Positions 61,302 to 64,000 of a stretch of DNA of 64,000 bases are shown here, one piece after another. The position numbers and the translations under genes were made by a program. Below the pieces are notes generated by a model. It saw nothing but the letters and a program-made list of their open reading frames with translations, was not told the origin of the DNA and made no database searches. The DNA comes from an uncultured Bacillota bacterium (GTDB lineage Bacteria; Bacillota; Dethiobacteria; DTU022; UBA8154): positions 107,513-171,512 of the forward strand of contig CALJJZ010000035.1 of NCBI GenBank assembly GCA_937973635.1, in the 5' to 3' direction. Every line of letters begins with the position of its first letter. Within the stretch, counting starts at the first letter, position 1.

Positions 61302-62396
61302 ATGTTAAACGAATGTATGCCACAAAAAAAAGCTTTAGCGGAGGCCTCTGCCTTATATTTTGCTTATGTGCGCAAAAAAAATATTTTTTTGCTAGCCTCA
61401 GCATGTTTAATCATCGCTTTGACTTTTATTTCAATAACCCTGGGTTATGCCCAAATAACAGTTCAGGAGATATACAACGCCATATTTTATCCCAATCCTG
61501 CTAATATCTTGCATACAATAATACTTAATGTCAGGCTCCCAAGGGTATTGTTAGCTATTATTTCAGGGGCAGTATTAGCTGCAGCCGGAGCTGTTATGCA
61601 ATGTATCTTAAGAAATCCCTTGGCTTCTCCGTACACTATGGGTATTTCTCAGTCAGCCGCTTTTGGCGCCGCTTTCGGCATCATTGTCTTAAATGGTGGA
61701 CATCTTCAAGGATTTTCAAATAGCCCCATAATTGTTAATAACCCCTATATAGTTACTACTTCTGCCTTTCTCTGGTCTTTAATTAGCGTCATTGCTATCC
61801 TGGCACTGGCAAAATTAACTAGGATCACTCCGGAAGCAATGATCCTGGCCGGCGTGGCAATTTCAGCTATCTTTACTGCTGCCATCACCGTGCTGCAATA
61901 TATTGCTGATACAATCCAATTATCTTCTATTGTCTACTGGACTTTTGGCGACCTGGGACGGGCAAATTGGGCGCACCTTTTTTTATTATTAGCTGTAAGT
62001 GTACCTGTCTTACTGTATTTTATTTGGAACCGTTGGCATTACAATGCTCTGGATGCAGGGGATGAAACTGCTAAAGCCCTTGGCGTTAATATTGAGTCCA
62101 TAAGAATATTTGGTCTTCTTACTTCTTCTTTAGTCACCTCCGTAGTTGTTTCTTTCGTGGGCGTTATTGGTTTTATTGGATTGCTGGGCCCCCATATAGT
62201 GAAAAAGTTTATCGGCATTGATAATAGACACATGCTGCCAGGCTCATTATTGTTGGGGGCGCTCATTTTGCTCAGCTCAGATACATTGGCCAGGACCATG
62301 TTTTCACCAATGGTTCTACCCGTAGGGGTCCTAACCTCTTTTATGGGAGGGCCTTTGTTTTTATACATCTTAGCCATGAGGTACAAAAAAAGATGA
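61302..62396 (+). CDS. FecCD-type ABC transporter permease (iron-siderophore/B12 family)
   Basis: A 364-residue polytopic protein of the FecCD/BtuC family: RLPRVLLAIISGAVLAAAGAVMQ near 88-110 (family position), NPLASPYTMGISQSAAFGAA, WTFGDLGRANW near 220, the coupling-helix region DETAKALGVNIESIR and FIGLLGPHIVKK. ATG at 61302 follows GGGAG; a TTG at 61272 is in frame but overlaps the cupin stop. It overlaps the FecE gene by four bases. Confidence 0.94.
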   Translation: MLNECMPQKKALAEASALYFAYVRKKNIFLLASACLIIALTFISITLGYAQITVQEIYNAIFYPNPANILHTIILNVRLPRVLLAIISGAVLAAAGAVMQCILRNPLASPYTMGISQSAAFGAAFGIIVLNGGHLQGFSNSPIIVNNPYIVTTSAFLWSLISVIAILALAKLTRITPEAMILAGVAISAIFTAAITVLQYIADTIQLSSIVYWTFGDLGRANWAHLFLLLAVSVPVLLYFIWNRWHYNALDAGDETAKALGVNIESIRIFGLLTSSLVTSVVVSFVGVIGFIGLLGPHIVKKFIGIDNRHMLPGSLLLGALILLSSDTLARTMFSPMVLPVGVLTSFMGGPLFLYILAMRYKKR

Positions 62397-63145
62397 TCTT
62401 GGATGTGCAAGGAGTTAAATTTGGGTATCGCAGCGCAAATATTCTTGACAATATTTGCTTCCAAGTTGCCAGAAAAGAAATTGTAACCATTCTCGGCCCT
62501 AATGGGGTAGGAAAAACGACATTGTTAAAATGCATTAACCGTATCTTGTCCCCAAGAGGCGGGACAGTAATGATTGACAAAGAGGACACACGTAATCTAT
62601 CCAGGAATGAATTGGCAAAGCGCCTAGGCTATATACCCCAGCGAGTTGAGGTAAGCAAAATGAAAGTTTATGATGCGTTGTTACTGGGCAGAAAGCCTTA
62701 TATCTCCTGGGATATTTCCAAAAAAGATACACTGATAGTAGATGAAGTTATCTCCTCGCTAGACCTTACCAATATAGCACTGAGGGATTTAGATGAAATC
62801 AGCGGTGGAGAGATGCAAAAAGTTCAGATTGCTCGTGCTTTAGTTCAAGAGCCCAAACTTTTGCTCATGGATGAACCCACATCGATGTTAGATCTAAAAA
62901 ACCAACATGCCATAATGAACTTGGTCCTTAAAGAAGCAATGAAACGAGGGATATCCTTGGTTATGACTTTGCATGACATTAATTTCGCCCTTAGATATTC
63001 CCAAAAGTTTGTTATGATGCGTGAAGGAAGAATTATGTATGCTGGAAATAGCAACATCGTAAATATAGATACAATAGAAGATATCTACGGCATAAAAGTG
63101 GATATTATACAGCATAACGGTTTCAAAATAGTAGTCCCCCTTTAG
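62393..63145 (+). CDS. FecE-type ABC transporter ATP-binding protein
   Basis: A 250-residue ATPase: Walker A LGPNGVGKTTLLK near 34-46, Q-loop LGYIPQ, signature ISGGEMQKVQIARAL near 140, Walker B LLLMDEPTSMLD and H-loop TLHDINFAL. This is the FecE/BtuD group that energises FecCD permeases. Last gene of the FmdE-led operon (57478-63145). Confidence 0.95.
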   Translation: MILDVQGVKFGYRSANILDNICFQVARKEIVTILGPNGVGKTTLLKCINRILSPRGGTVMIDKEDTRNLSRNELAKRLGYIPQRVEVSKMKVYDALLLGRKPYISWDISKKDTLIVDEVISSLDLTNIALRDLDEISGGEMQKVQIARALVQEPKLLLMDEPTSMLDLKNQHAIMNLVLKEAMKRGISLVMTLHDINFALRYSQKFVMMREGRIMYAGNSNIVNIDTIEDIYGIKVDIIQHNGFKIVVPL

Positions 63146-63268
63146 TTTGGATCGCATCAAGCCATTGTAGGTTTTCAAGCCGTGAAGGCACACGATGTTT
63201 TTGGTCGGTGGGTAGCAGTGGCTCCTGCTCCGAGCATTAGACACTGGCGTCTTTTGGAGTTAGCGTGA
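63146..63268. other. Unassigned segment before insertion-sequence debris
   Basis: No gene, repeat or RNA is seen between the end of fecE and the first transposase-like scrap. It may be IS-related flank. Confidence 0.3.
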
Positions 63269-63330
63269 TCCGTTTACCTGTACTACAACAAGCAAAACGC
63301 ACGCATCGAGCGCGACAAGGCCCTCATTCG
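63269..63330 (+). mobile_element. Short transposase-like scrap
   Basis: After an in-frame stop the plus strand reads VYLYYNKQNARIERDKALI, similar in style to the middle of IS1634-type transposases (YY-N...E/D-K). Too short to be certain; it borders the istB scrap. Confidence 0.35.
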
Positions 63331-63420
63331 GGTAAATAAAAGCCCCGAGCCTTCCTTGTTAAAAGAAATATAGCCCAGTTCATCAACAATAACTAAGTAG
63401 TGCCTCGGTCGGTTCTTTCT
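63331..63420 (-). pseudogene. IS21-family IstB ATPase remnant
   Basis: The minus strand encodes RPRHYLVIVDELGYISF and NKEGSGLLFTRM, the Walker B region of the IS21 helper ATPase IstB (VIVDELGY). Only about 30 codons remain and both ends are lost, so this is a scrap of an old IS21 copy. Confidence 0.7.
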
Positions 63421-63512
63421 CCGAGGGCCCTACAAATTTTTTGACTCATCTTACGCACCCCTTGCCATAAAGAATCACCATTTTAGTTGCCGGCAATGGT
63501 AATGGGGTGCAC

Positions 63513-64000
63513 TTAAGGAGACCTTGGTTTGGTGAAGATCTCCATCTCAAAACCAACCATTCTTAGCGCCCTGCTGAGCTCAAGGTATCGCTCCGGCAGG
63601 AAGCGCTTTACCGTACCGCCTTCTTTAGATATAGACGATCTTCACCGGCTTGAACAACTTCAGGATCTTGTTCCCGGTAGGTTCAAGACTTTTCTTGTCG
63701 CCGGTAAGCGTAAGGGGCACATCTTCTTTTTGCAGGGCCAGGCGCACTCTTCTTTGCAAAATGATATAGACAGCCAGGGCCATCAGGATCACATAACTCA
63801 AGGCTTCCAGCCTTTCATTTTTCCGCAGCCACAAGGGACCCACGTAAAGGGGGTGTTTGACAAATTTAAAACGGTTTTCTACTATACTCTGCTGCTTGTA
63901 TTCCTTTAAAAGTCCAGCGGCACTGTAATCGTGGAAAATGTTGCTGATCAGGACAAAACAACTTAAATGCTCTTTTTCCCGTGTATAGGCGGATTTTGCA
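63513..64000 (-). pseudogene. IS1634-type (IS4 group) transposase, C-terminal part, frameshifted, running off the right edge
   Basis: The frame entering from 64000 reads LKEYKQQSIVENRFKFVKHPL, PLWLRKNERLEALSYVILM and ALAVYIILQRR, the conserved C-terminal Y-(2)-R/E-type region of IS1634 transposases (QxxVExRFxFxK). It meets a stop near 63625 after FKPVKIVYI. The expected end (KEGGTVKRFLPERYLEL ... stop at 63513) follows in another frame, so one frameshift splits the gene. Element ends and the N-terminus are outside or unclear; inactive as read. Confidence 0.8.

Noticed and set aside
1-64000. CRISPR array
   Set aside because: No regularly spaced repeat of 24 bases or more was seen; short phased repeats found are operator-like.

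Overview
The window looks like a chromosomal segment of an anaerobic Firmicute (Clostridia; thermophilic acetogens and syntrophs such as Moorella or Thermacetogenium relatives come to mind, but no single gene settles the genus). The reasons are strong AGGAGG-type ribosome sites with frequent GTG/TTG starts, the paired GlgC/GlgD pyrophosphorylases typical of Firmicutes, a tungsten-type aldehyde:ferredoxin oxidoreductase, FeoAB iron transport, and RsbW/SpoIIE-type signalling domains. From 1 to about 51.4 kb the DNA is GC-rich; to the right of a tRNA-Pro gene (51548-51624) it becomes visibly AT-richer and ends in insertion-sequence debris, which suggests an acquired metal-handling island.

Layout. 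1-1.9 kb: feoB (cut by the window edge) and feoA behind two Fur-like palindromes. 1.9-14 kb: holA; two GH57 glycoside hydrolases around a DUF4912 gene; a DUF3786 gene; a glutaredoxin plus ferredoxin:thioredoxin-reductase-like pair, the latter with an in-frame UGA at a cysteine position and a SECIS-like hairpin; an AgcS symporter; an ABC-2 exporter; and an ECF sigma/anti-sigma pair. 14.2-30.6 kb: a long leftward glycogen cluster (NTP-transferase, glgB, ferredoxin, aldehyde oxidoreductase, glgC, glgD, glgA, glgP, a GH13-GH77 fusion, glucokinase). Together these make, branch, phosphorolyse and debranch an ADP-glucose-derived glucan and return glucose to glycolysis; an oxidoreductase pair sits inside the same gene string.

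30.6-43.3 kb: two related structured RNAs, each behind a consensus sigma-A promoter and with matching termini, lie about 4 kb apart. Between them are a collapsed TRAP-transporter locus that still has a consensus sigma-54 promoter and its PAS/AAA+ activator, then hpt and a cytidylate-kinase-like fusion. After them come a hydrolase-like gene, lysS, greA, an acyl-ACP-reductase-like/quinate-dehydrogenase-like/HTH trio, an Xre regulator and the CCA-adding enzyme. 43.3-51.3 kb: a leftward signalling cluster in the order MEDS histidine kinase, NarL regulator, PAS-PP2C-HATPase phosphatase, degenerate receiver, soluble MCP-like protein, RsbW-like kinase; its two HATPase modules are recent copies of each other.

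51.5-64 kb: tRNA-Pro; an unknown 267-aa protein; a COG0523 GTPase; lgt; a fused COG0523-like/permease protein with its TIGR03943 partner; then an FmdE - metal-binding lipoprotein - O-methyltransferase - cupin - FecCD - FecE operon that looks like uptake and handling of a metal or metal-ligand complex, preceded by phased TAGTAAYAC repeats; then an istB scrap and a frameshifted IS1634-type transposase running off the edge. The most novel-looking items are the candidate selenocysteine FTR, the twin structured RNAs, the collapsed sigma-54/TRAP locus, the signalling cluster, and the fused GTPase-permease beside the FmdE/methyltransferase operon.
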